A stretch of 64,000 nucleotides of DNA, taken from assembly GCF_000332115.1 (NCBI RefSeq), contig NC_020156.1, positions 2,729,501 to 2,793,500 on the forward strand, read 5' to 3'. How positions within the stretch are numbered: the stretch's first letter is position 1; every line of letters begins with the position of its first letter. Below, one piece after another: positions 27,902-35,806 of this stretch. The translations under genes and the position numbers were made by a program. The notes under the pieces were generated by a model, which saw only the letters and a program-made list of their open reading frames with translations, did no database searches and was not told where the DNA came from. This DNA comes from Nonlabens dokdonensis DSW-6. Its GTDB lineage: Bacteria; Bacteroidota; Bacteroidia; Flavobacteriales; Flavobacteriaceae.

Positions 27902-28002
27902 ATCGAGAATTGCGCTTAACATGACATCGTATCGTAAAGTCAGTTCGAGCGCAGTCGAGAACGAGAACAAAGCTATTTAGGATTTAAAAAAAACTAACAA
28001 TC

Positions 28003-28356
28003 GTGAAATACTACCATTTATATATCTTAGAATGTGCTGATGGCAAGTTGTATACAGGTATGACCAATAATTTAAAACGACGCTTGCAGGAACACGATTC
28101 TGGTTACAATCCCAGATCATTTACTTTTAAAAGAAGACCTTTGAAATTAATTTACAGTGAAAGATTTGAGGATGTACGACAATGTATTTATTTTGAGAAA
28201 AAGATCAAAAAATGGAGTGCTGCTAAGAAAAAATCTCTGGCAAATAATGATTTTGATATGTTGCAAATTCTCTCAGAATGCAGAAATATGACCCATCATA
28301 AATTCCAACCTACAGAAGAAGAAATAAGGATTGCACTGGATAAAATGGATGCTTAA
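28003..28356 (+). CDS. GIY-YIG domain nuclease-like protein
   Basis: 117 residues starting at a GTG. The GIY-YIG fold appears as YHLYILECADGKLYTGMTNNLKRRLQEH, with the variant pair LYI/LYTG and the catalytic-type arginine in NNLKRRLQEH, then YSERFEDVRQCIYFEKKIKKW with the metal-binding glutamate region. This is the small stand-alone YhbQ/UPF0213-like group, whose members are thought to act on damaged or branched DNA, mostly without direct proof. The last 25 residues (after RNMTHH) look like an addition. It is flanked on both sides by clusters of the 73-bp repeat. Confidence 0.88.
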   Translation: MKYYHLYILECADGKLYTGMTNNLKRRLQEHDSGYNPRSFTFKRRPLKLIYSERFEDVRQCIYFEKKIKKWSAAKKKSLANNDFDMLQILSECRNMTHHKFQPTEEEIRIALDKMDA

Positions 28357-28369
28357 TTAAAAAAAAAAT

Positions 28370-28442
28370 ATCAGTTCGAGCGCAGTCGAGAACGTTTTGA
28401 CATCGAGAACTGGTAATCTGTCTCGGCTGCGCTCGACATGAC
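28370..28442 (+). repeat. 73-bp palindromic element (copy 5)
   Basis: Complete-length copy; the first base and one inner base differ from the others. Half copies follow at 28454-28475 and 28481-28502. Confidence 0.9.
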
Positions 28443-28594
28443 AACGAGAGCAATGTCAGTTCGAGCGCAGTCGAGAGCAATGTCAGTTCGAGCGCAGTCG
28501 AGAACGAGTTAGTATCGGGAACTGCGCTCGACATGACATCGAGAAGAGCTCAACATGACAATGAGGTCGATAAGACGATTAAAATAACACCACA

Positions 28595-29146
28595 ATGAAC
28601 ATAAACAAAGACCGATTACAAAAAGCCCGTGATGGCTGGAGCAATAGAGGCAATAAACGTCCACCGTTTGCTATTGAGCCGGAGGAAGGTCAGCGATCTG
28701 TTTGGGATTTTCCTCGTCCACCAGTGATTGAAAAGGTGACTCAACCTGTACTGGTGCAATATCAAGGTGATACCATTGTAGATACTCAGAATGCGTTGGC
28801 AGTTTTGGAGACAGCAAGTCCACCTACGTATTACATCCCACGTGAAGATGTGAATTTAGAAATACTGGTAGAATTACAGGGAAAAAGTTCGTTTTGCGAG
28901 TGGAAAGGAAAAGCCGATTATTTCGCAATCAAGGAAAACCAGAATCGACCTGTCGCTTGGTCCTATGCAAATCCGTTACAAGAATTTGCTGATCTTAAAG
29001 ATTACTTGGCTTTCTATCCACAGCACTTGGAGTGCTTTGTAGATGGAAATCGAGTAAAACCGCAACCAGGAGAATTTTATGCTGGCTGGATCACACCTGA
29101 TTTGACTGGACCTTTTAAAGGAGAAAGCGGTACAGGACACTGGTAA
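28595..29146 (+). CDS. DUF427 family protein
   Basis: 183-residue soluble protein of the DUF427 family, whose biochemical role is not known. Typical segments are VLVQYQGDTIVDTQNALAVLETASPPTYYIPREDV and SSFCEWKGKADYFAIKEN, followed by AWSYANPLQEFADLKDYLAFYP and GEFYAGWITPDLTGPFKG. The N-terminal 35 residues (ARDGWSNRGNKRPPFAIEP) are usual for the longer members. It is downstream of a repeat cluster and 66 bp upstream of ychJ, so the two may be transcribed together. Confidence 0.9.
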   Translation: MNINKDRLQKARDGWSNRGNKRPPFAIEPEEGQRSVWDFPRPPVIEKVTQPVLVQYQGDTIVDTQNALAVLETASPPTYYIPREDVNLEILVELQGKSSFCEWKGKADYFAIKENQNRPVAWSYANPLQEFADLKDYLAFYPQHLECFVDGNRVKPQPGEFYAGWITPDLTGPFKGESGTGHW

Positions 29147-29212
29147 TTAAAGTAGTTAATAGATGTCCTCGTTTTCGCAAGAAGTCATTAGGAAGTATGT
29201 TATTTTTATAAA

Positions 29213-29605
29213 ATGAAAAACTGCCCTTGCAACCCAAAAAAAGAATACAAAGACTGTTGTGCTATTATACATAAAGATATTTCTCAAGCAACCACTGCAG
29301 AGCAAATGATGCGATCGCGTTATAGTGCTTTTGTGTTAAGTGATGTGGCCTATTTACAGCGCAGTCACCTCAGTTCTTTACGACCAAATAAGCAGCAAGC
29401 TAAAGATTTAGAGAAGTGGACAAAATCTGTGAACTGGATTAAGCTTAATGTGATAAATACTACCGACGGTTTAGAAAATGATACAACCGGCACCGTTGAG
29501 TTTAAAGCTTTTTATTTACAGAAAGGAAAAGTTCAAGTCTTGCACGAAGTATCTCGATTCTGCAAAGAAAACGATCATTGGGTTTATCAAGATCAAATAG
29601 GCTAG
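29213..29605 (+). CDS. ychJ: YchJ-family protein with N-terminal zinc-binding motif
   Basis: 130 residues of the UPF0225/YchJ family. An N-terminal SEC-C-type cysteine cluster (CPCNPKKEYKDCC) should bind zinc. The NTF2-like body begins ATTAEQMMRSRYSAFVLSDVAYL and contains VEFKAFYLQKGKVQVLHEVSRF. The molecular function is not settled. It meets the small basic gene on the other strand tail to tail with a 4-base overlap of the two stop codons. Confidence 0.9.
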   Translation: MKNCPCNPKKEYKDCCAIIHKDISQATTAEQMMRSRYSAFVLSDVAYLQRSHLSSLRPNKQQAKDLEKWTKSVNWIKLNVINTTDGLENDTTGTVEFKAFYLQKGKVQVLHEVSRFCKENDHWVYQDQIG

Positions 29606-29754
29606 GAGTTGTTCTCCTTTGCGGCTTGAACGATGGCTTTTAATCGCTGGGCGCGCAGTTCTTTTTCGGCACGTTTTTTATTCTTGACACGATCCATAAG
29701 TTTGGAGTGCTTGCCTTTGTTTTTGGTGTTTTTTTCACTGCCTTTTTTTGCCAT
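29602..29754 (-). CDS. Small basic protein, 50 aa
   Basis: A complete short frame (ATG at 29754, TAG at 29604-29602) encoding 50 residues very rich in Lys, Arg and Asn, starting MAKKGSEKNTKNKGKHSKL and continuing with an amphipathic helix (KKRAEKELRAQRLKAIVQAAK). A TACCTTTG box 17 bases upstream and the codon use support a real gene. The charge suggests nucleic-acid or ribosome contact. I do not recognise a named family. Confidence 0.75.
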   Translation of the reverse strand: MAKKGSEKNTKNKGKHSKLMDRVKNKKRAEKELRAQRLKAIVQAAKENNS

Positions 29755-29771
29755 GAACTCTATATATTATG

Positions 29772-29779
29772 CAAAGGTA
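29772..29779 (-). promoter_or_regulatory. TAnnTTTG -7 box for the small basic gene
   Basis: TACCTTTG on the minus strand, 17 bases before the ATG at 29754. Confidence 0.5.
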
Positions 29780-29967
29780 AATTTAATTTGTTGATAATTG
29801 AATCTGATCAATAATCCCAAATATTTCTTGTGGGTTTATTATTGATACAAGATTTTTTTGAATTAAAACATAACAATAGATTTGCTAGCGATCAGCGATA
29901 GAATTCTAATGATTCAATAAAATTTGGTATTATTGTTTACACATTAATTACATTAAACACATTAAAC

Positions 29968-30390
29968 ATGAAGTATTTACAACGATTAGGTTTTGTAATG
30001 GTCTCATTACTTTTATTAAGTTCTTTCACGACAGCTCAAGAGAAGTTAGTCGGTAAATGGAAAGGTCAAGACAAAGGAGACATAGGTTATTTAATATTGA
30101 CTGAAGATGGCTATGCGACCTTTCAATTAGAAGATCAAGTATTTGGTGGTAAGTCATTTGAAATGAGAGGTGTGACATCTAAAATGACTTATGAAATCGA
30201 TAGAAGTCAGTACCCAAACGCCATAGATTTTATTATTACAAATACTGATAACAATAAAGAATTGGGACGAATGTATGGAATTATTCAAATGCTGTCAGAA
30301 GATGAATTGCAAATGGCCATGAACTTTGAAACTAAAGAACGACCAGCAGACTTCAGTAAGGATCAGATTGTTTTTGAACGAATGAAGTAA
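29968..30390 (+). CDS. Secreted lipocalin-like hypothetical protein
   Basis: 140 residues with a clear signal peptide (MKYLQRLGFVMVSLLLLSSFTTAQ, cleavage after AQ). The mature part begins EKLVGKWKGQDKGDIGYLILTEDGYATFQL, a GxW-x-G start followed by repeated short strands, as in small lipocalin-like or lipoprotein domains of Bacteroidota. It likely resides in the periplasm or outer membrane. The gene is 53 bp upstream of another small protein with a related opening (LVGEFAINGQ). Confidence 0.82.
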   Translation: MKYLQRLGFVMVSLLLLSSFTTAQEKLVGKWKGQDKGDIGYLILTEDGYATFQLEDQVFGGKSFEMRGVTSKMTYEIDRSQYPNAIDFIITNTDNNKELGRMYGIIQMLSEDELQMAMNFETKERPADFSKDQIVFERMK

Positions 30391-30443
30391 ATACAAATGA
30401 AATATTTGCTATTATTTACGACTTCAAACAGAAATTATTTTAA

Positions 30444-30800
30444 ATGACTGTACAAGATTTAGTCGGTGAATTTGCAATTAACGGTCAAAATCAGGATGCA
30501 ACGCAACAGCCTTATCAAGGCAAGCTTAAGTTGCAGCTAGATCAATATCAGCGTATCATAGCACATTGGCAAATAGGCGACGACCAAATACAACACGGTA
30601 CCGGATTCTATAAGGATCAAATTTTAGTGATCAACTTCAATTATTCAAATGAACGCCATCAGGTTTTCAAAGGAGTCGTGGTTTATAAGTGTATTACTAA
30701 GGATGTGCTTGACGGTTTTTGGTCAGAAAAACATGGCGATCCTCGATTTTTAGGCACCGAGCAAGCTTTTAGAATCTCGAGTAAAGAATTATTGCATTGA
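30444..30800 (+). CDS. Hypothetical beta-rich protein, 118 aa
   Basis: No signal peptide. It opens MTVQDLVGEFAINGQNQD and has a strand pattern similar in outline to the preceding protein (LVG-x-F start, GTGFYKDQILVINFNY, DGFWSEKHG). It is probably a cytoplasmic lipocalin-like or sugar/lipid-binding fold, without a named family I can identify. It is in the same direction and close to the gene before it; a palindromic repeat follows the stop. Confidence 0.75.
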   Translation: MTVQDLVGEFAINGQNQDATQQPYQGKLKLQLDQYQRIIAHWQIGDDQIQHGTGFYKDQILVINFNYSNERHQVFKGVVVYKCITKDVLDGFWSEKHGDPRFLGTEQAFRISSKELLH

Positions 30801-30811
30801 TGAGGTTGTAA

Positions 30812-30833
30812 TTCCGCTTTCGCGAAAGCGAGA
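30812..30833. repeat. Palindromic repeat, CGCTTTCGCGAAAGCG family
   Basis: Nearly perfect copy between two genes; the right outer arm reads GCGAGAA. Confidence 0.93.
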
Positions 30834-30924
30834 AAAACAACTAACTTCTTCAATGAAAAAGTAATTTTACCTGTAACTATTGTAAATTGTAGCTGTCTAT
30901 TAACCGGATCACTAAAACCAACTT

Positions 30925-33900
30925 ATGAAATTATTTTATACATGGGCGCTGCTTCTCACGGCAATAAGCCTACACGCACAACAAGACGCTGGATGGCTGC
31001 GTCACAATACCATCTCGCCAGATGGTTCACAGATTGTTTTTACTTACAAAGGAGATTTATACAAAGTAGCGGCCAGCGGCGGTAATGCGCAACAGCTCAC
31101 GTTTCATGAAGCGCATGATTATCAAGCGGTATGGAGCAAAGATGGTAAACAACTGGCTTTTGCGTCTAACCGATATGGAAATTTTGATGTGTATGTGATG
31201 AATGCAAACGGAGGACCAGCAACTCGATTAACATACCATTCTGCAAATGAGCAGCCCTTTTCTTTTTCCCATGATAACGAGTCAGTATTATTTGGCGCTG
31301 CTCGTATGGATGATGTGAAGCATAGGCAATTTCCTACAGGCTCACAACCAGAAGTATATCAAGTTCCTGTTACTGGTGGACGTGTGGACCAACTATTTAC
31401 TATTCCAGCAGAATATTTGAATGTAAGTAAGGATGGAAAAACAATTCTATACCACGATAAAAAAGGTGGTGAGAATATATGGCGCAAGCATCATGAGTCT
31501 AGCATCACGAGAGATATATGGAGCTATGACGTAGTAAATAACACTCATAAAATGATCACCACTTATGCAGGTGAAGATAGAATGCCAGTAATGAGCGGTG
31601 ATGAGCAGTCTTTTTACTTCTTAAGCGAGCGCAGCGGAACTTTTAATATTCACAAGTCCGGCTTAAATGGTACAAACGTATCTCAGCTTACTTCTTTTGA
31701 CTTACATCCAGTTCGATTCTTATCTGCTGGAAATGGTACGCTGTGTTTTAGTTATGACGGTAAATTGTACACTATGAAAGAAGGACAAGAACCGGTAAAA
31801 TTGCAAGTGAATATCACGACACAACCTATAAGTAACAGCGATAAATTCATTTCTATAAATGGTGGTGTAAGTGAGATGGAAGTTTCGCCTAATGGTAAAG
31901 AAATCGCATTTATAGCTCGTGGAGAAGTGTTTGTGACTTCTATTGAAGAATCATTTACCAAAAGAATTACCAATACTCCAGAGGCAGAGCGATTTGTAAC
32001 TTGGGGACCAGAAGGTAAATCTGTAGTCTATAGTAGTGAGCGCGACGGGAAATGGAGTGTATATAAAACCGAAAAAGTACGAGAAGAAGAACCTTTCTTT
32101 TTTGCGTCTACTCTTATAAAGGAAACAGCAGTTCTAGAAAACGGTAAAGATAATTACCTCGCTACATATTCTCCAGATGGTAAAAAACTGGCTTTCATAG
32201 AAGACCGTCGTACATTGAAAATTAAAGATGTAAAAAGCGGAGATGAAATTACTTTAATGACTCCTAAGGAACTTTTTCATATGAGAGATGGTGATAAAGA
32301 TTTTACCTGGAGTCCAGATAGTAAATGGTTATTGATGGGTTGGGATTTATCATTGAGCAATACAGAAGTACTCCTTCTTGCAGCAGATGGCTCTAAAAAA
32401 ATGAATCTAAATGAAAGCGGTTACTATGATTACAGCCCACAATGGGTAAACGGCGGGAAACAGATGATCTGGTTTTCTAATCGTGACGGTTTAAAATCTT
32501 ATGCAACTAGTGGTTCTTCACAAAGTGATGTGTACTCCATGTTCTTTACGCAAGATGCTTGGGATGAATTTAATTTGAGTAAAGAAGAATTTGCACTTCA
32601 AAAAGAAATCAAAAAACTAGCTGACGAAGCAAAAAAGAAAGCCGCCGAAAAAGACGACAAGAAAAAGAAGAAAAAGAAAAAAGATGATGAGGACAAAAAG
32701 AAGGACAGTCTAGAAGTGAAATTTGACTGGGACGAGATGAAGGACCGGACTAAACGTTTTACTATTCATTCTTCTAGTTTAAGCGATGCAGTTCTTAATA
32801 AGGATGGTAGTAAGCTATATTACCTAACAAGATTTGAAGACAAATTAAATCTTTGGGAAACCGATTTGAGAACTAAAGAAACCAAAATGGCCATTAAACT
32901 CAATGCCTCTTCTGGAAGCTTGCAATGGGATAAAGAAATGAAGAATTTATTTCTTTTGAGTAATGGTAGTATTTCTAAGATTGACACCGATAAAAACAAA
33001 AAGGAAGGTATAAAAATAGCAGGAGAGATGGAATACGACGCAGTAGCAGAGCGTCAGGCTATGTTTAATCATGTATGGATACGTACTAATGCTATCTTTT
33101 ATCATCCAGATTTTCATGGAATAGACTGGAATATGATGAAGAAGGAATATGAAAAACACCTTCCTTATATAGGAAACAGCAACGAGTTTACAGAGATGTT
33201 ATCTGAAATGCTAGGAGAGTTAAATGTATCCCATGCCGGAGCTGGAGGCGCAAGAATGAAAATGAGCAATCCAGATGCTACTGCTTCTCTAGGAATATTC
33301 ATGGACTATAACCACATAGATGACGGTATTAAAATTACCGAAGTTATAAAAGGTGGACCGCTGGATAAAGCAGATTTTGACGTGAAAGCAGGAATGACTA
33401 TTCTTAAAATAGATGGAGAAACAATCAGCTCAAACAGAGATATTGCATCCTATCTCAACCGCAAGAATGATAAATTTACATTGCTAGAAATCAATGATCC
33501 AGAAACTAAAAAAAGCATGACTATTACCGTAAAGCCTATTAGTCTAGGAGAAGAACGTGGTTTGTTATACAAAAGATGGGTAAAGAAAAACGAAGAAGAA
33601 GTTACAGAGAAAAGTAACGGTCAGCTAGGTTATGTCCATATTCCAGGAATGGGCGATGGTCCTTACCGAGATATTTATGAAAAAATGATGGGTAAATTTT
33701 ACGATCGTAAAGGGATGATTGTTGATACTCGTTTTAACGGTGGTGGCGATCTAGTGGCAGATCTTGCCATGTTTTTCACCGGAACGCCTTTTATTACTTA
33801 TGCAACTGAAGATAAAGTAGTAGGTGGAGAGCCTACTTCTAGATGGGTGAAGCCTACACTTGCCATGATTAACGAGGCGCAATATAGCGACGGTCACTGT

Positions 33901-34170
33901 TTTGCATGTGGTTACACCGATCTTAAAATAGGAAAAACTGTAGGAATGCCTACTCCAGGTACTTGTAGTTTTGCAGGTTGGGAAGGACTACCAGATGGCT
34001 CATATTGGGGAGTTGTACCGGTAAGTGCTAAAGATATTAATGGCAAATGGATGGAAAACAGCCAGACAGAGCCATTAATCAAGGTTAAAAATATGCCCGG
34101 TAAAATTGATCAAGGCATAGATCAACAGTTAGAGCGTTCTATTATAGAATTACTTAAAGATGTAGAGTGA
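30925..34170 (+). CDS. Tricorn-like S41 family protease
   Basis: 1081-residue secreted serine protease of the tricorn type. Signal peptide MKLFYTWALLLTAISLHAQQ. WD40/TolB-like propeller repeats follow (SPDGSQIVFTYKGDLY, SKDGKQLAFASNRYG, SPDGKKLAFIEDRR), then a Lys/Asp-rich segment at about residues 565-595, a second beta region, the S41 helical part with H770 in NVSHAGAG, a PDZ domain (IDDGIKITEVIKGGPLDKA) and the peptidase core with RFNGGG and the nucleophile S988 in YSDGHCF. The order agrees with tricorn peptidase, which degrades peptides released by other proteases. It stands alone, followed by a palindrome and a strong terminator. Confidence 0.93.
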   Translation: MKLFYTWALLLTAISLHAQQDAGWLRHNTISPDGSQIVFTYKGDLYKVAASGGNAQQLTFHEAHDYQAVWSKDGKQLAFASNRYGNFDVYVMNANGGPATRLTYHSANEQPFSFSHDNESVLFGAARMDDVKHRQFPTGSQPEVYQVPVTGGRVDQLFTIPAEYLNVSKDGKTILYHDKKGGENIWRKHHESSITRDIWSYDVVNNTHKMITTYAGEDRMPVMSGDEQSFYFLSERSGTFNIHKSGLNGTNVSQLTSFDLHPVRFLSAGNGTLCFSYDGKLYTMKEGQEPVKLQVNITTQPISNSDKFISINGGVSEMEVSPNGKEIAFIARGEVFVTSIEESFTKRITNTPEAERFVTWGPEGKSVVYSSERDGKWSVYKTEKVREEEPFFFASTLIKETAVLENGKDNYLATYSPDGKKLAFIEDRRTLKIKDVKSGDEITLMTPKELFHMRDGDKDFTWSPDSKWLLMGWDLSLSNTEVLLLAADGSKKMNLNESGYYDYSPQWVNGGKQMIWFSNRDGLKSYATSGSSQSDVYSMFFTQDAWDEFNLSKEEFALQKEIKKLADEAKKKAAEKDDKKKKKKKKDDEDKKKDSLEVKFDWDEMKDRTKRFTIHSSSLSDAVLNKDGSKLYYLTRFEDKLNLWETDLRTKETKMAIKLNASSGSLQWDKEMKNLFLLSNGSISKIDTDKNKKEGIKIAGEMEYDAVAERQAMFNHVWIRTNAIFYHPDFHGIDWNMMKKEYEKHLPYIGNSNEFTEMLSEMLGELNVSHAGAGGARMKMSNPDATASLGIFMDYNHIDDGIKITEVIKGGPLDKADFDVKAGMTILKIDGETISSNRDIASYLNRKNDKFTLLEINDPETKKSMTITVKPISLGEERGLLYKRWVKKNEEEVTEKSNGQLGYVHIPGMGDGPYRDIYEKMMGKFYDRKGMIVDTRFNGGGDLVADLAMFFTGTPFITYATEDKVVGGEPTSRWVKPTLAMINEAQYSDGHCFACGYTDLKIGKTVGMPTPGTCSFAGWEGLPDGSYWGVVPVSAKDINGKWMENSQTEPLIKVKNMPGKIDQGIDQQLERSIIELLKDVE

Positions 34171-34181
34171 TTTGGTTTTAG

Positions 34182-34203
34182 TTCCGCTTTCGCGAAAGCG
34201 GGA
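34182..34203. repeat. Palindromic repeat, near-perfect copy
   Basis: TTCCGCTTTCGCGAAAGCGG followed by GA, 11 bases after the protease stop codon and ahead of the terminator. Confidence 0.93.
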
Positions 34204-34233
34204 TTACAATAAGTTTTATCTACTTAATTCACT

Positions 34234-34270
34234 AAAAGAGGTGATCTCAAAGTCTGAGATCACCTCTTTT
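34234..34270. terminator. Rho-independent terminator between convergent genes
   Basis: Perfect 16-bp stem AAAAGAGGTGATCTCA/TGAGATCACCTCTTTT with a 5-base loop. It has A/T tracts on both sides, so it can serve the protease (plus) and the adhesin-like gene (minus). Confidence 0.92.
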
Positions 34271-34342
34271 ATTTATCCTCAAGACAAAAAGGAATTTAGG
34301 AATAGCTGTGTTATCATTAAAAGCAGTTGCCTGAGTAATGAA

Positions 34343-35617
34343 TTAATTGTTGACTTTTTCTACTGTCAAAGAAGTACCATTTAGAATGCTCACGTTAGTA
34401 TTAGTATCTAAAGAAACAATTTCTAAAGTTGCATTTGCAGTCGTAACTTCATAGAAAATAGTATTGCTATTGCTCATTTGATCTGTATATTGATCTGTAT
34501 CTGTATAAATACGAGAGCCAGGAATCTCAACGCCATTGTATCTCAAATAGAAATCTACTTCTTGAGTACCGCCACCATCTCTTTGAATGCTAACGCTATA
34601 ATTGATTTTATAAGTTCCTGTGGTATCTATTTCTAGACCATTAGTAGTTTTGGTCATATTGGAAATGGGACCACTAACGGTTAGCTCAAGAGCACTGCCG
34701 TTAGTAACGTTTCCGTAGGTGGTACTGACATAAGCCATTCCATAAACTCTATCAATAGGTGGTGTCCATGTTGCTATTCCATTTGCATCACTTGTTAAAA
34801 TAGCTCCGTTGGTCTGATTTGTATCTGTAAATTTAAAACTGCCATTAACATCTAAGGTTGCTTCTGGATCAGGTTGATTAATCCCTACGTTTCCATCTTC
34901 TCTTATCACCATACGATCCACTGTACCTGTGGTTCCAGTAGGTGTAGTTGCAAGAACAATTTTACCTGCACTTGAAGTACTGCCTGAATCTCCATCGCTC
35001 TGGAAATATATTTCGGCAGCAGGTCTAAAAGTATAAGCGGCAGGAACAGTAATTGATTGCGCTCTCAGTCCACCTAATCTAGTTCCATCAGTATTAATAG
35101 CTGGAGTTGCCAGCGTTCCTCTAGTTCTAAATAAATCGATGTCTAAATCGTCAGTAGCACTGTCAATAAATCTAAAGAAAAGGACATCTCTCGAGTTTTC
35201 TGTGGTAATATGCAATGCTCCTAAAGGGTCATCAGTACCTATCCCTACTAGACCAGAAGTGTAAATGTTTTGAGAATTAGAAGTAGCCGGATCTGTGGTG
35301 TTTGCTTCATTCCATGGCTCTACAGTTGTATCAATAGGTAACCAGTCACTTGCTGCTGTACTCCAGTAGTGAAAACCAATAGAATCACCACCGCTCGCTG
35401 TATTTAGAAAAACTAGCTGACCATTTTCAGTTCCTGCTACTGCGAGTGAATTGACTCTCGGTACTAAAATGCCATCTGTAGCTGCAACAGCTCCAAGATC
35501 GTTAGTTCCTCTCACATCCAAAGTTGTTAAAGGATTATCTGTGTTTACTCCTATCTGTGAATAGCCTTTATCACATATTAAAATCAAGAAGGATAAGATT
35601 ATAAGACTTGTTTTCAT
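34343..35617 (-). CDS. Secreted tail-fibre/adhesin-like protein
   Basis: 424 residues from the ATG at 35617, with signal peptide MKTSLIILSFLILICDKGYSQ. The repeated motif type IGVNTDNPLTTLDV, VGIGTDDPLGALHI and VGINQPDPEATLDV is characteristic of flavobacterial surface proteins that resemble phage tail-fibre shafts. The C-terminal 150 residues (from ATWTPPIDRVYGMAYVS) look like a C1q/TNF-like beta-sandwich head. An earlier ATG at 35632 adds five residues that do not belong to a signal peptide. A TAACTTTG box lies at 35650-35657. Likely exported; the binding partner is unknown. Confidence 0.85.
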   Translation of the reverse strand: MKTSLIILSFLILICDKGYSQIGVNTDNPLTTLDVRGTNDLGAVAATDGILVPRVNSLAVAGTENGQLVFLNTASGGDSIGFHYWSTAASDWLPIDTTVEPWNEANTTDPATSNSQNIYTSGLVGIGTDDPLGALHITTENSRDVLFFRFIDSATDDLDIDLFRTRGTLATPAINTDGTRLGGLRAQSITVPAAYTFRPAAEIYFQSDGDSGSTSSAGKIVLATTPTGTTGTVDRMVIREDGNVGINQPDPEATLDVNGSFKFTDTNQTNGAILTSDANGIATWTPPIDRVYGMAYVSTTYGNVTNGSALELTVSGPISNMTKTTNGLEIDTTGTYKINYSVSIQRDGGGTQEVDFYLRYNGVEIPGSRIYTDTDQYTDQMSNSNTIFYEVTTANATLEIVSLDTNTNVSILNGTSLTVEKVNN

Positions 35618-35649
35618 AAATGCAATATACATATTTTAATAAAAAAACG

Positions 35650-35657
35650 CAAAGTTA
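35650..35657 (-). promoter_or_regulatory. TAnnTTTG -7 box for the adhesin-like gene
   Basis: TAACTTTG on the minus strand, 32 bases before the chosen start at 35617. Confidence 0.45.
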
Positions 35658-35806
35658 ACTTGTTTTATAACAAACGGTTACAAGGTAAATAATTCAAATG
35701 TTAATAGAAGATACATTAATAACTTACAAATAATTTAGGGCAATTGCCTTATTGATTTTATTGCTAAAAATCTGCAATTTGCCTGTGATGTTTAAAATTA
35801 TGAGTC

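Noticed and set aside
26840..28503. CRISPR-like array
   Set aside because: The repeated units are themselves palindromic 73-bp elements separated by genes or irregular half copies; there are no regular spacers and no cas genes.
26840..28595. Integron cassette array with attC sites
   Set aside because: No integrase gene is in view, and the element ends do not show the core GTTRRRY/RYYYAAC sites expected of attC.
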